In this document: positions 8,852 to 17,001 of the stretch, one piece after another | Layout of the letters: each line of letters opens with the position of its first letter | Position numbering within the stretch: the first letter of the stretch is position 1 | Assembly: GCA_005884115.1 (NCBI GenBank) | Contig: VAXW01000004.1 | Span: 433,586 to 497,585, forward strand | Origin: Actinomycetota bacterium | GTDB lineage: Bacteria > Actinomycetota > Thermoleophilia > Solirubrobacterales > Solirubrobacteraceae | Direction of reading: 5' to 3' | Length of the DNA stretch: 64,000 nucleotides | Notes under the pieces: model-generated | The model's input: only the letters and a program-made list of their open reading frames with translations | Databases searched by the model: none | Told to the model about the DNA's origin: nothing | Position numbers and translations under genes: made by a program

Positions 8852-9441
8852 AGCTCGCCCTCCCATCCGCCGGCGCGGCCCTTGTAGAGGCCCGACCCGC
8901 CGAGGATCATCGCGGGCGTGCGCAGGAGGATCTGCAGGTCGAGCGCGAGCGAGCGGTGCTCGACGTAGTAGAGGTCGAGCTCGATCCGCTCCGCCCACGG
9001 CAGCGAAGCGCGCCCGTTGACCTGGGCCCAGCCCGTGATCCCGGGCTTGACCGCCAGGCGCCCACGCTGGCGCGGCGTGTACTGGGCGACCTGCGCGGGC
9101 AGCGTCGGGCGCGGGCCGATCAGCGACATCTCCCCGCGCAGCACGTTGACCAGGTTCGGAAGCTCATCCAGCGAGCCACGCCGCAGCCACGCGCCGACGC
9201 GCGTGATGCGCTCGTCGCCCGCGTTGACCCTCAGCCCCGCCCCGACGCGCTCGGCGCCGGCGATCATCGTCCGCAGCTTGTACACCTCAAAGCACGCGCC
9301 GTTCAGCCCCACGCGTCGCTGCCTGTAGATCACCGAGCCGCGCGACTCGAGACGGATCGCAGCCATCGCGACCAACAGCAGCGGGCCGCTCAGTGCGAGC
9401 ACGAGCGAGGAGACGACGATGTCGAGCGCGCGCCTGATCAC
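8848..9441 (-). CDS. Bacterial sugar transferase (undecaprenyl-phosphate sugar phosphotransferase)
   Basis: The 197-residue catalytic core of the WcaJ/WbaP-type family has one N-terminal membrane helix (LDIVVSSLVLALSGPLLLVA). It also has the hallmark blocks VYKLRTM, DELPNLVNVLRGEMS-LIGPRP and KPGITGWAQVNGR. It starts repeat-unit synthesis by moving a sugar-phosphate from a nucleotide sugar to undecaprenyl phosphate at the inner face of the membrane. It lacks the extra N-terminal helices of long-form relatives. The GTG start at 9441 has GGAGG about 8 nt upstream and overlaps the upstream gene's stop (GTGA). Confidence 0.92.
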   Translation of the reverse strand: MIRRALDIVVSSLVLALSGPLLLVAMAAIRLESRGSVIYRQRRVGLNGACFEVYKLRTMIAGAERVGAGLRVNAGDERITRVGAWLRRGSLDELPNLVNVLRGEMSLIGPRPTLPAQVAQYTPRQRGRLAVKPGITGWAQVNGRASLPWAERIELDLYYVEHRSLALDLQILLRTPAMILGGSGLYKGRAGGWEGEL

Positions 9442-10619
9442 CGCGTACCCTCCGCCGCGTCCCACCAGGCGAGCGTCCCGTGGCGCAGCCAGTCCCACAG
9501 GCCCGCGGCGGGCGAGGCGGTGGTCAGCACGTAGTAGCGCGCCAGCAGCAGCGGCCGCGCTCCGAGCACGCCGGCCATCAGCGCCGCCAGCAGCAGGGCC
9601 GCCTGCAGGGAAAGCGTGGACACATACAGCGCGCTCGCGCGGTCCGCGACCAGCGCCACGTTGGCCGCGAGGGCGAGCACGTGCAGCAGCGGCGTGAAGT
9701 AGCGCAGGAGGCGATGCGAGAACATCATCGCCGCATACGCCGGCGGGTACCCGCGCGGGGACAGCATCCCCCCGCGCACGACGATCGGCCACGTGTGGCT
9801 CATCATGCGGCGCTTGCGCGCGAACTCGCCCATCAGCGACGGCACCATCTTCTCGCTGGCTTCGGCGCCCGGCACATACACCGCCCGCAGCCCCCGCTTG
9901 ACCATGTTGAAGGGCAGCGACAGATCGTGGCCCATGATCGGGTCGACCACGATGTAGGCGTCCCTGCGCGTGGCATAGATCGCGCCGTTGCCGGCCGTGA
10001 TCGAGCACAGGCGCGACTCGAGCGCGCGCACCGCGAGCTCATAGCGCCAGTAGACCCCCTCCTGGTTGGCCTGGCTGGCGCCCGAGCGCGCTCCCGGCGG
10101 GCGTTCGAAGCGCACCTGCCCGCACGCGTAGCCGACGCTCGGGTCGGCGAAAGCGCCGGCCAGCGCGCGCGCCGCGCCCGGTGCCCACAGCGCGTTGGCG
10201 TCGCAGAAGGCCACGATCTCGCCGCCCGCGCGCTCGACCGCGAGGTCCTGGGCGCGGATCTTCCCCGCGCGCGGGAGCTCGAGCACCAGGTCGGCGCCGG
10301 CGGCGCGGGCGCGCTCGGCCGTCGCATCGGTGCACCCGTCGCAGGCGACGATCAGCTGCAGCTGCGCGCGCGGGTAGTCGAGCGCGAGCGCGCGCTCGAC
10401 GGTCTGCGCGATCACCTTCTCCTCGTCGTGCGCGGCGATGATCAGCGACAGCGACGGCACCCGGGCCGAGAGCCCCGCGCCCTCCTCCTGCCCTCGCCCG
10501 CGCCGTCGAAACAGGCCGGCCACGCCGGCCAGCGCCGCCAGCGTTGCCGCGTAGCCCACATGGGTCCAGACGATCAGCGCCGCGCACAGCCAGAAGACGA
10601 TCTCGAGCGCCGCCCTCAT
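9438..10619 (-). CDS. Membrane-bound family 2 glycosyltransferase
   Basis: A 393-residue protein with an N-terminal membrane helix and a GT-A domain: LSLIIAAHDEEKVIAQT, then the acidic motif FCDANALW. A later acidic motif lies in IMGHDLSLPF, near RRMMSHTW (a QXXRW-like position). Three to four C-terminal hydrophobic helices follow. It adds a sugar to a lipid-linked intermediate or makes a polymer. The ATG at 10619 shares one base with the upstream stop (TGATG), and its own stop overlaps the next start. This places it inside a tightly coupled minus-strand operon. Confidence 0.88.
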   Translation of the reverse strand: MRAALEIVFWLCAALIVWTHVGYAATLAALAGVAGLFRRRGRGQEEGAGLSARVPSLSLIIAAHDEEKVIAQTVERALALDYPRAQLQLIVACDGCTDATAERARAAGADLVLELPRAGKIRAQDLAVERAGGEIVAFCDANALWAPGAARALAGAFADPSVGYACGQVRFERPPGARSGASQANQEGVYWRYELAVRALESRLCSITAGNGAIYATRRDAYIVVDPIMGHDLSLPFNMVKRGLRAVYVPGAEASEKMVPSLMGEFARKRRMMSHTWPIVVRGGMLSPRGYPPAYAAMMFSHRLLRYFTPLLHVLALAANVALVADRASALYVSTLSLQAALLLAALMAGVLGARPLLLARYYVLTTASPAAGLWDWLRHGTLAWWDAAEGTR

Positions 10620-11737
10620 CAGGGCACACCCTCCTCGAGCAGGGCCCGGTACAGCGCGAGCGTGCGCTGCGCGATCGAGCTCCACCCGTACTCGCCGCGC
10701 GCGAGCGCGTGCGCCCTGCTCGACATCGACTCAAGCGCAGCGGGATCGCCCAGCAGCTCGCGCAGCGCAGCGCGCAGCGCCGACGCGTCGCCAGCCGGCA
10801 CCGCGCGCGCGGCGCCCGTGCGTGCGATCTCCTCAAACCCGCCCGCGTCGCTCAGCAGCAGCGGCTTGGCAAACGCGAGCGCCGTGAACAGCGCCCCCGA
10901 CTGGTCGATCTCGCGGTAGGGCAGCACCACCAGCTTCGCCGCCTGCAGGCACGCTCGAAGCTCCGCGTCGCTGACGAAGCGCGCCACGAAGCGAACGCCG
11001 GCGGGCGCGAGCGCGCGCAGCGGCCCGAGCTTCATGCGCGGCATGCCCACGATCCACAGCTCCGCGCCGGCGATCCCCCGCCACGCCTCCAGCAGCACAT
11101 CCAGGCCCTTGTACGGGCGCAGCAGCCCGAAGAACAGCACCACCGGCGCCGCGGGCGCGAAGGGAAGGTCGGCGGGCGGCCCCTCGCCGAGGTGGGTGAG
11201 CACGCCGTGCGGGATCACGTGCACGCGCCAGGAGTCCACGCCCAGCTCGCCCGTCAGCCGCCGGCGCCCGTGCTCGGTGTGGACGACGACCGCGTCGAAG
11301 TGCTCGTACAGCCGGCGCTGCGCCACGCGCTGGCCCGGGCGCGGCTCGCGCGGGAGCACGTCGTGCGCGGTCAGCACGAGCGGGCGGCGTCCCCCACTGC
11401 GGCCGCGGCGAGGTGGCAGCAGGCGCCCGTCGAGGTGCTGCACGCTCAGCCACTGGAAATGCACGACGTCGGCACCGCGGGCAGCGCGCCGGTAGAGCAG
11501 CATGTCGGGCACGTGCTCGACCAGCTTGCACGCGCGGCGCACTGCCGAGCCAGCGGCGAAGCGCGCCCCGCGGTAGAACAGCTCGCGCCGCACATAGGAG
11601 ACTGCAGGCGCCACAGGCCCGTAGGCGAAGTGGCTCGTGTACAGCGAGACCTCCGCGCCCGCTTGCGCCAGCGCGCTGCACAGCGCGTGGTCATAGGGCG
11701 GCGTATACGCCGAGGGGTCGACCACATGGACGCGCAT
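10619..11737 (-). CDS. Family 4 (GT-B) glycosyltransferase
   Basis: A 372-residue GT-B enzyme. The C-terminal donor-binding half has FFGLLRPYKGLDVLLEAW, FVSDAELRACL and the EX7E-like region LPYREIDQSGALFTALAFAKPLL. The N-terminal half has the acceptor-side Rossmann fold (MRVHVVDPSAY, then LVLTAHDVLPRE). It probably adds one sugar of the repeat unit in the cytoplasm. The ATG at 11737 is the first in frame that gives a complete fold. It is divergent, with only 24 bp of spacing, from the plus-strand glycosyltransferase at 11762. Confidence 0.88.
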   Translation of the reverse strand: MRVHVVDPSAYTPPYDHALCSALAQAGAEVSLYTSHFAYGPVAPAVSYVRRELFYRGARFAAGSAVRRACKLVEHVPDMLLYRRAARGADVVHFQWLSVQHLDGRLLPPRRGRSGGRRPLVLTAHDVLPREPRPGQRVAQRRLYEHFDAVVVHTEHGRRRLTGELGVDSWRVHVIPHGVLTHLGEGPPADLPFAPAAPVVLFFGLLRPYKGLDVLLEAWRGIAGAELWIVGMPRMKLGPLRALAPAGVRFVARFVSDAELRACLQAAKLVVLPYREIDQSGALFTALAFAKPLLLSDAGGFEEIARTGAARAVPAGDASALRAALRELLGDPAALESMSSRAHALARGEYGWSSIAQRTLALYRALLEEGVP

Positions 11738-11761
11738 CGGCAAGCACAATAGGCGCACGCC

Positions 11762-12757
11762 ATGTCCGCGACGCAGCCCCAGCGCCAGGGTGAGGCCGCC
11801 GTGCAGCCCTCCGTGAACGATCGCTCTGAGAAGGAGATCGAGCTCACCTACTGCGTCGTCAACACCGGCCAGCGCGAGCTGCTGCTGCGCGGTCTGGACG
11901 CGATCGCCTCCGAGCGCGCCGCGCTGCCGTTCGCGACCGAGGTGCTCGTGCTCGACAACGACTCGCGCGACGGATCCGCGCGCGCGGCCGGCGAGCACCC
12001 GACGGTGGACGGTCTGGTGGCGCTTTCGCGGCGGCGCGGAAAGGCGCTCAACGACTCCGAGCTGCTGCGCCGCGCGCGCGGACGATACGCGCTGCTCCTC
12101 AACGAGGACTCCGAGCTGCGCCCGGGCGCCACGCTCGCTCTGCGTGAGGCGCTCGAGCAGCATCTCGACGCGGCCTGCGCCGGGGCGCGCCTGCTGCGCG
12201 CAGACGGCAGCGCCCAGGCATGCGCGTGGCGCTTCCCGACTCCGCTCAGCGCGCTCGCGGGCGCGCTGCTGCTGCATCGCGTGCTGAACGTGCAGAGCAG
12301 GGGCGCGCGCACGCGGGCGGTGGACTGGTGTCAGTCGGCGGCGCTGCTCGTGCGCCGCGCGGCGGCTGAAGAAGTGGATTACCTCGACGACGACTTCTTC
12401 GTCTACTCCGACGAGGTCGACTTCGCGCGCCGCCTGCGCGACGCCGGCTGGCGCAGCCTGTACGTGCCAGCCGCAGTGGCGGTGCACCACGAGCAGCTCT
12501 CCACCGGAGCGCTCGGTGAGCGGCGCATCGTGGAAATGGCGCGCAACCGCGACCTGTACATGCGCAAGCACCACTCGCGCGCAGCCGCCGCCGCGGTGCG
12601 CTGGCTGACGGCCTGGGCCTACGCCCTGCGCGCGCTCGCCGCGCTGCTCTTGCCCGGACACTCACCGCGGCGCTACTGGCGCCACGTGCTTGCGACGCTC
12701 AAGCCCACCCGCGGCGAGGGCCTGCGGGAGGCCGCCGAGGAGCACAACCGCGGCTAG
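11762..12757 (+). CDS. Family 2 glycosyltransferase (rhamnosyltransferase-like)
   Basis: A 331-residue GT-A enzyme with ELTYCVVNTGQRELL at the start of the fold and VLVLDNDSRDGSA as the nucleotide-binding acidic region. LLLNEDSELRPG follows as the DXD-like motif and DDDFFVYSDEVDFARRL as the catalytic-base region typical of rhamnosyl- and related transferases. It ends with a short hydrophobic stretch near 280. It is the only plus-strand gene of the polysaccharide locus and must use its own promoter, squeezed into the 24-bp spacer or within the divergent gene. Confidence 0.87.
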   Translation: MSATQPQRQGEAAVQPSVNDRSEKEIELTYCVVNTGQRELLLRGLDAIASERAALPFATEVLVLDNDSRDGSARAAGEHPTVDGLVALSRRRGKALNDSELLRRARGRYALLLNEDSELRPGATLALREALEQHLDAACAGARLLRADGSAQACAWRFPTPLSALAGALLLHRVLNVQSRGARTRAVDWCQSAALLVRRAAAEEVDYLDDDFFVYSDEVDFARRLRDAGWRSLYVPAAVAVHHEQLSTGALGERRIVEMARNRDLYMRKHHSRAAAAAVRWLTAWAYALRALAALLLPGHSPRRYWRHVLATLKPTRGEGLREAAEEHNRG

Positions 12758-12790
12758 CGAGCTCGCCTGGACTAGCCGGCACAACCGTAG

Positions 12791-14326
12791 CTAGTAGCGG
12801 TCGAGCTGCTCGCCGAGCTCGGCCTGGCGCTCGGCCTCGCTTTCTGCGCCTCGCGCACGCCGCGCACGCGCTCGCGCCGCTGCCGCGAGCGAGCGCGCCT
12901 GAGCGAGCTCGTGCGCCGCAAAGAAACCGGTGACCAGCAGCAACACCGGGATGAGCGCGAGCCACAGCAGGCGCAGCGCGATCCCGGCCAAGCCCTCGCC
13001 CGGCAGCAGCAGCTCCCCGCTGACGGCCACGCCCGCGAGGATCGCCGCGCCCAAGGCCAGCCTGCGCCACTCGAACGGAACCGGGAACAGGCGCCTGGTG
13101 GCCGCGTGCATGACCACCAGCATCGCCGCGTAGGCGCCGCACAGCGCGATGCCCGCGCCCGCGATGCCCAGGCCGGCGCCGGAGCGCGGCACGAGCAGCA
13201 CGAGCAGCACGACGTTCAGCGCCAGGCCCGCAGCCGCGGCGGGCAGGCTACGAATCGTGGCGCGCGAGCGCGCGATGATCACGAGCATCACCAGGTAGAG
13301 CCCATACAGCGTCCAGCCCAGCGCCAGCCACGGGAGCGCCGCGTGGGCGCCGAAGTAAGAGTGCGCCGCGAGCACGCGCACGACCGTCCGCGACAGCAGC
13401 GCCACCGCGGCCGCGACCGCTCCGGCGGCGAGCAGGAAGTACGTGCTCACGAGCGCGTACAGCCGCGCGGCCTCGCGGTCGTCCTCGATCGAGTACGCAA
13501 GCGGAGGCCATGCATACTGAAAGCCGCGCACGACCACGAACACGATCGTCGCCAGCTGCAGCGCGACCGAGTACTCGCCCGCCGCTGCATGCGAGTAGCC
13601 GCGGAACAGGTACAGGCGGTCAGCTACCTGAAGCGCATACACGCTCGCGTCGGCCGGCACCGTCGGCGCGCCGAAGCGCAGCATCGCGAGCAGGTCGCCA
13701 GCCCGCGCGCGCAGGCTGAAGCGGCGGCGCAAAAGCACCCACAGGCCCAGCACCACCAGCGCCGAGGCCGCGAAGTTCCCGAGCAAGAGCCCGCGCGCCC
13801 CCTGGCCGGCGACGACCACGAGCAGCACGGTGAAGGTGACCGTCATGGCCACGTTGGCACCCGAGGCGTAGACATATGCGCGCACGCGTTCGTCGACGCG
13901 CAGCTGCGCGTAGGCCATCTCGAGGTTCGTGAACGCCCACAGCCCAAGCGCCGCGCAGTCGAGCAGCAGCGGGTCGCGGAAGCCCAGTATGAGACGCGAG
14001 AGCGGCGCGGCCAGCGCCACCGCGGCGATCGCCGCTGCGCTAGTCGTCCAGGCCACCGCCGCCGTGGCGGTGCGCGCGATCCGCTCGCGACGCTCGGCGT
14101 CGCGGTCGTCGAAGTAGAAGCGCACAAATGCCTCGCCCACGCCCGCGCGCAGGAAGATGCTCGCCAGGATCACCGCCGTCAGCAGCGAGTTGGCGGCGCC
14201 GTAGGCGCCGCGCGAGGCATAGCGCGTATACAGCGGGATCGTGATCAGGGCGATGCCCTTGGCGAGTATGTCGCCGAACTGGTAGGCGGCGCCCGTCGTC
14301 AGCAGGCGCTTGAGGTAGCCCAGCAC
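12791..14326 (-). CDS. Polysaccharide flippase (Wzx/MOP family)
   Basis: This 511-residue polytopic protein has about 12-14 hydrophobic helices and the amphipathic first segment (LKRLLTTGAAYQFGDILAKG) typical of oligosaccharide flippases. It is expected to move undecaprenyl-linked repeat units across the membrane. The C-terminal 40 residues are charged and coiled-coil-like (ARSLAAAARARARRARGAE). The start is a GTG at 14326, 13 bp after the stop of the O-antigen-ligase-like gene, consistent with one operon. Confidence 0.88.
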   Translation of the reverse strand: MLGYLKRLLTTGAAYQFGDILAKGIALITIPLYTRYASRGAYGAANSLLTAVILASIFLRAGVGEAFVRFYFDDRDAERRERIARTATAAVAWTTSAAAIAAVALAAPLSRLILGFRDPLLLDCAALGLWAFTNLEMAYAQLRVDERVRAYVYASGANVAMTVTFTVLLVVVAGQGARGLLLGNFAASALVVLGLWVLLRRRFSLRARAGDLLAMLRFGAPTVPADASVYALQVADRLYLFRGYSHAAAGEYSVALQLATIVFVVVRGFQYAWPPLAYSIEDDREAARLYALVSTYFLLAAGAVAAAVALLSRTVVRVLAAHSYFGAHAALPWLALGWTLYGLYLVMLVIIARSRATIRSLPAAAAGLALNVVLLVLLVPRSGAGLGIAGAGIALCGAYAAMLVVMHAATRRLFPVPFEWRRLALGAAILAGVAVSGELLLPGEGLAGIALRLLWLALIPVLLLVTGFFAAHELAQARSLAAAARARARRARGAESEAERQAELGEQLDRY

Positions 14327-14338
14327 TGAGGCGAGAAC

Positions 14339-15709
14339 CTACTGTCCGCCGGGTGCGGCGGCCGAGCGCGCGTACTCTTCGCCGGCGGCCGCGCGCGAGG
14401 GTCGCTCCCACGCGAGCGCCGCGCCGAGCGCCAGCAGCGTCCACGTCAGCGGGTCCTCCAGGAAGGCGGCGTACGTCCACGTGTGCAGCACGAGCGCCGC
14501 GAAGCACGCCGCGACGATGACCCGCGGCGGCGAGCGCCCGGCGCCGCGCAGAAGCACGGTGAACGCCGCCGCCAGCAGGGCCGCGTAGAGAGCAACGCCC
14601 ACGATTCCCTGCTCGGCGGCCACCGTCACCGGGATCGTGTGCGACGCAGAGGTCGCGTTTTCGACGTTCGCGCGGCGGTGGCGCTCGAACTCCTTCTGGA
14701 AGGAGCCCGAGCCGTAACCCTGCAGGGGCCGCTGCGCGAACAGTTCAAGCCCGCCTTCGATCAGCTTCGTGCGCCCGCTGGTGGCGTTGCTCGTGGAGCC
14801 GCCCGCGCCCTTCAGGCCGAAGTGCAGGCTCGCGGGCGCCGCCAGCGCGATCGCGAACGCTGCCGCGATCAGCGCGAGCGCCACATACACCGTCTTGCGC
14901 ACGTCCCAGCGCCACGCGCCCAGCACCGCCAAGCCGAGCAGCAGCGCGGCGATGCTCGACTGCGAGAAGCTCGTGATCAGGCCGCCCAGCAGCCACGCCA
15001 GGACGAGCCCTCCCGCCAGCACCTGCTCGCGCCGCGCGCTGCGCATCAGCGCGCCCATCACCGCGATCATCACGAGCGCGAGAAAGCGCCCGTAGATGTT
15101 GGGATCGAAGAACAGCGAGTTCACGCGAAAGTAGTTGTCGTACTGGTTCGCCGCCACCACCTTCGGGTTCAAGAAGAGCGACTTGCGCGCGTACTCGACA
15201 AAGCCCACACCCGCGAAGAGGACCGCCAGGCCGACCCACACGGCAAGGCAGCGCAACAGCAGCTCGCCGCTCCACTCCACTTCGCGCAGCACCATGTACA
15301 GCAGCGCGAAGGGCACGTAGAAGAAGGCGATGTTCTCGCCCGCGCGCGCGGGATCGGAGGAGTAGATCGTCTGCAGCGCATACAGTCCGACCGAGGCAAG
15401 GAGCAGCCACTCCAGGCCTCGCAGCCGTCGGCCCTGGCCGCGATACAGCCGCGGCAGCAGGTGTGCGAGCGTGCCCGCCGCGACCACCAGGTACAGCGGC
15501 ACGAGCAGGTTCACGGTGCGCCCTTCGGCCGCTATCGGAACGCGAAACGGCAACGCAAGCGCAACCAGCAGCGGCAAGGCATCGGCCCGGCGGCGCATGA
15601 GCAACGTCAGCGCGAGGACGGCGAGGAACGCCGCGGCGAGCGCCAGCGCGACCACTCCAAGGCTGGGCGAGCTCGCGAGCACAGCCTCCCTCAAAGAAGG
15701 CCAGCTCAT
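14339..15709 (-). CDS. O-antigen ligase/polymerase-like membrane protein
   Basis: A 456-residue protein with about 11 transmembrane helices and a large loop containing GYGSGSFQKEFERHRR...SHTIPVTVAAEQG. This is the signature region of the Wzy/WaaL (O-antigen ligase) family, with the conserved His in the loop. It would polymerise or ligate lipid-linked glycan units outside the membrane. The ATG at 15709 overlaps the stop of the upstream FlgD-like gene (ATGA). The family does not allow polymerase and ligase to be told apart by sequence. Confidence 0.87.
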   Translation of the reverse strand: MSWPSLREAVLASSPSLGVVALALAAAFLAVLALTLLMRRRADALPLLVALALPFRVPIAAEGRTVNLLVPLYLVVAAGTLAHLLPRLYRGQGRRLRGLEWLLLASVGLYALQTIYSSDPARAGENIAFFYVPFALLYMVLREVEWSGELLLRCLAVWVGLAVLFAGVGFVEYARKSLFLNPKVVAANQYDNYFRVNSLFFDPNIYGRFLALVMIAVMGALMRSARREQVLAGGLVLAWLLGGLITSFSQSSIAALLLGLAVLGAWRWDVRKTVYVALALIAAAFAIALAAPASLHFGLKGAGGSTSNATSGRTKLIEGGLELFAQRPLQGYGSGSFQKEFERHRRANVENATSASHTIPVTVAAEQGIVGVALYAALLAAAFTVLLRGAGRSPPRVIVAACFAALVLHTWTYAAFLEDPLTWTLLALGAALAWERPSRAAAGEEYARSAAAPGGQ

Positions 15710-16206
15710 CCCGAGCTCGAAGCCGAGTTGGGCAAGACCAGCGCGAAACTTCGTGGCGAGCGCACCGAGCGATGCTGCCCGCGCAGCGTCACGCGCACCC
15801 GGTATTCGCCGGGCGGGGCGAGCGCGCCTGCGTTGGCGGGCTCGATGAAGGCGTGGCCGTTTGATTCGCGCTGCCTTCTTGAGGTGCGCGCTTCGCCGAG
15901 GCGGCCGTTCCAGCGCAGCGAGAGCTGTTTGTAGCGCGGCACGAGGCGGTCTTTGACGAGCGTCGCGACGGTCGCGCCGGCCGAGTCAAGGATCGAGACG
16001 GTGACGCTGTCGGCGCGCGCGAGCTTGAAGGAGATGTGCTCCTCTTTGATGTGCCCCGCCGGCGTCGGCGAGAAGCGCGGCGTGAGCTTGAAGGCCTGGA
16101 CCGCCGTGGGCGTGTGCTTCAGCCGCTGTGTGATGAAGAACGCTGCAAAGCACGCGATCACCAGCAGCGTGAACACCCCGCGCACGGAGCGGTCGACGCC
16201 GGTCAA
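15706..16206 (-). CDS. Membrane-anchored FlgD-Ig-like protein
   Basis: A 166-residue protein with one N-terminal helix (GVFTLLVIACFAAFFI) followed by a single extracellular beta domain. ISFKLARADSVTVSILDSAG...RWNGR...GEYRVRVTL is the pattern of FlgD-type immunoglobulin-like domains. It may bind or stabilise the glycan machinery; no enzyme motif is seen. The apparent start is a TTG at 16206, three bases after the stop of the ComA gene. A nearby GGACGGG could serve as SD. The stop overlaps the next gene's ATG (ATGA). Confidence 0.7.
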   Translation of the reverse strand: MTGVDRSVRGVFTLLVIACFAAFFITQRLKHTPTAVQAFKLTPRFSPTPAGHIKEEHISFKLARADSVTVSILDSAGATVATLVKDRLVPRYKQLSLRWNGRLGEARTSRRQRESNGHAFIEPANAGALAPPGEYRVRVTLRGQHRSVRSPRSFALVLPNSASSSG

Positions 16207-16209
16207 TCG

Positions 16210-17001
16210 CTACCCGTCCTGCGCCGAGGAGTCGCCGCCTGCGCCCCCGCGCGCGAAGCGCTCGAGCGTGTCAGAGCGCAGCCCGAGTCGCAGCGTCTCC
16301 AGCGAAAGCACGTCGTACGGCGCGATGTTGCCGAGGTTGCACTCCGTGCCGAAGCGCTTGAGCAGCCAGACCTGCTGATGCTGCTGCGGCGCGTCGAAGA
16401 TGATGCGCTCGGGCTCGATCACGTGCGCGATCTCGTCGATCAGGCCCGTGCGCGGCTCGCCGTCGGCCCTGTAGATGCCGGCCGTGCCCGACTCGCGGGC
16501 CTCCGCGATCACCTTCCACGCGCCCGCCGCGAGGTCGCGTTCGATCTGTTCGACCCAGATGTAGGGCGCCATGATGTACTGCGCATCCTTGCTGCCGACC
16601 TCCGCGAGCACCGTGAACTCCTTTGCCAGGCGTTCGATCAGCTCGCGCTTGACCTCAGGCTGGATCGTGATCGTGCCGTCCGAGATCTCTACGTGTCGCA
16701 GGCCGAGCTCGCGCAGCCACGCCACCAGGCCCTCGACGCGGCCCTGGCGGATCGCCAGCTCCGTGAGCGTGCCGCCGAGCACGACCGGGATGTCGCGAGC
16801 CGCGTAGCGCGCGAGCTTGGGCTTCAGGTTGGCGGTCACGACCGCCGTGCCCCACCCCAGCTTGACGATGTCGACGCACTCGCCTACGACCTCCATCAGG
16901 TTGTCGACCTCCGAGACCGAGAGCCCGCGATCGATCACGTGGGTCAACCCCCGCTCGCGCGGCTTGCTCGAGCGCTCGGGAATGTCGAGGAAGCCGGCTA
17001 T
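16210..17001 (-). CDS. comA: Phosphosulfolactate synthase (ComA) homologue, probable ATA start
   Basis: The product matches (2R)-phospho-3-sulfolactate synthase, which adds sulfite to phosphoenolpyruvate. Family blocks present are GLTHVIDRGL, VDIVKLGWGT, LGGTLTELA, HVEISDGTI, VLAEVGSKD, EARESGTAGIY, IIFDAPQQHQQV and SLETLRLGLRSDT. The first ordinary start in frame is a TTG at 16947. However, the family-typical segment FLDIPERSSKPRERG lies upstream of it in the same frame, and there the only plausible initiation codon is an ATA at 16999-17001. That ATA overlaps the upstream TAG stop as ATAG, mimicking the ATGA overlaps of its neighbours. From the ATA the protein has 263 residues, the usual length. 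The pathway partners are not in this window. Confidence 0.85.
   Translation of the reverse strand: MAGFLDIPERSSKPRERGLTHVIDRGLSVSEVDNLMEVVGECVDIVKLGWGTAVVTANLKPKLARYAARDIPVVLGGTLTELAIRQGRVEGLVAWLRELGLRHVEISDGTITIQPEVKRELIERLAKEFTVLAEVGSKDAQYIMAPYIWVEQIERDLAAGAWKVIAEARESGTAGIYRADGEPRTGLIDEIAHVIEPERIIFDAPQQHQQVWLLKRFGTECNLGNIAPYDVLSLETLRLGLRSDTLERFARGGAGGDSSAQDG

Noticed and set aside
10619..12661. A single 680-residue protein on the minus strand
   Set aside because: Only the part from 11737 downwards is a glycosyltransferase; the upstream extension lies antisense to the plus-strand glycosyltransferase gene.
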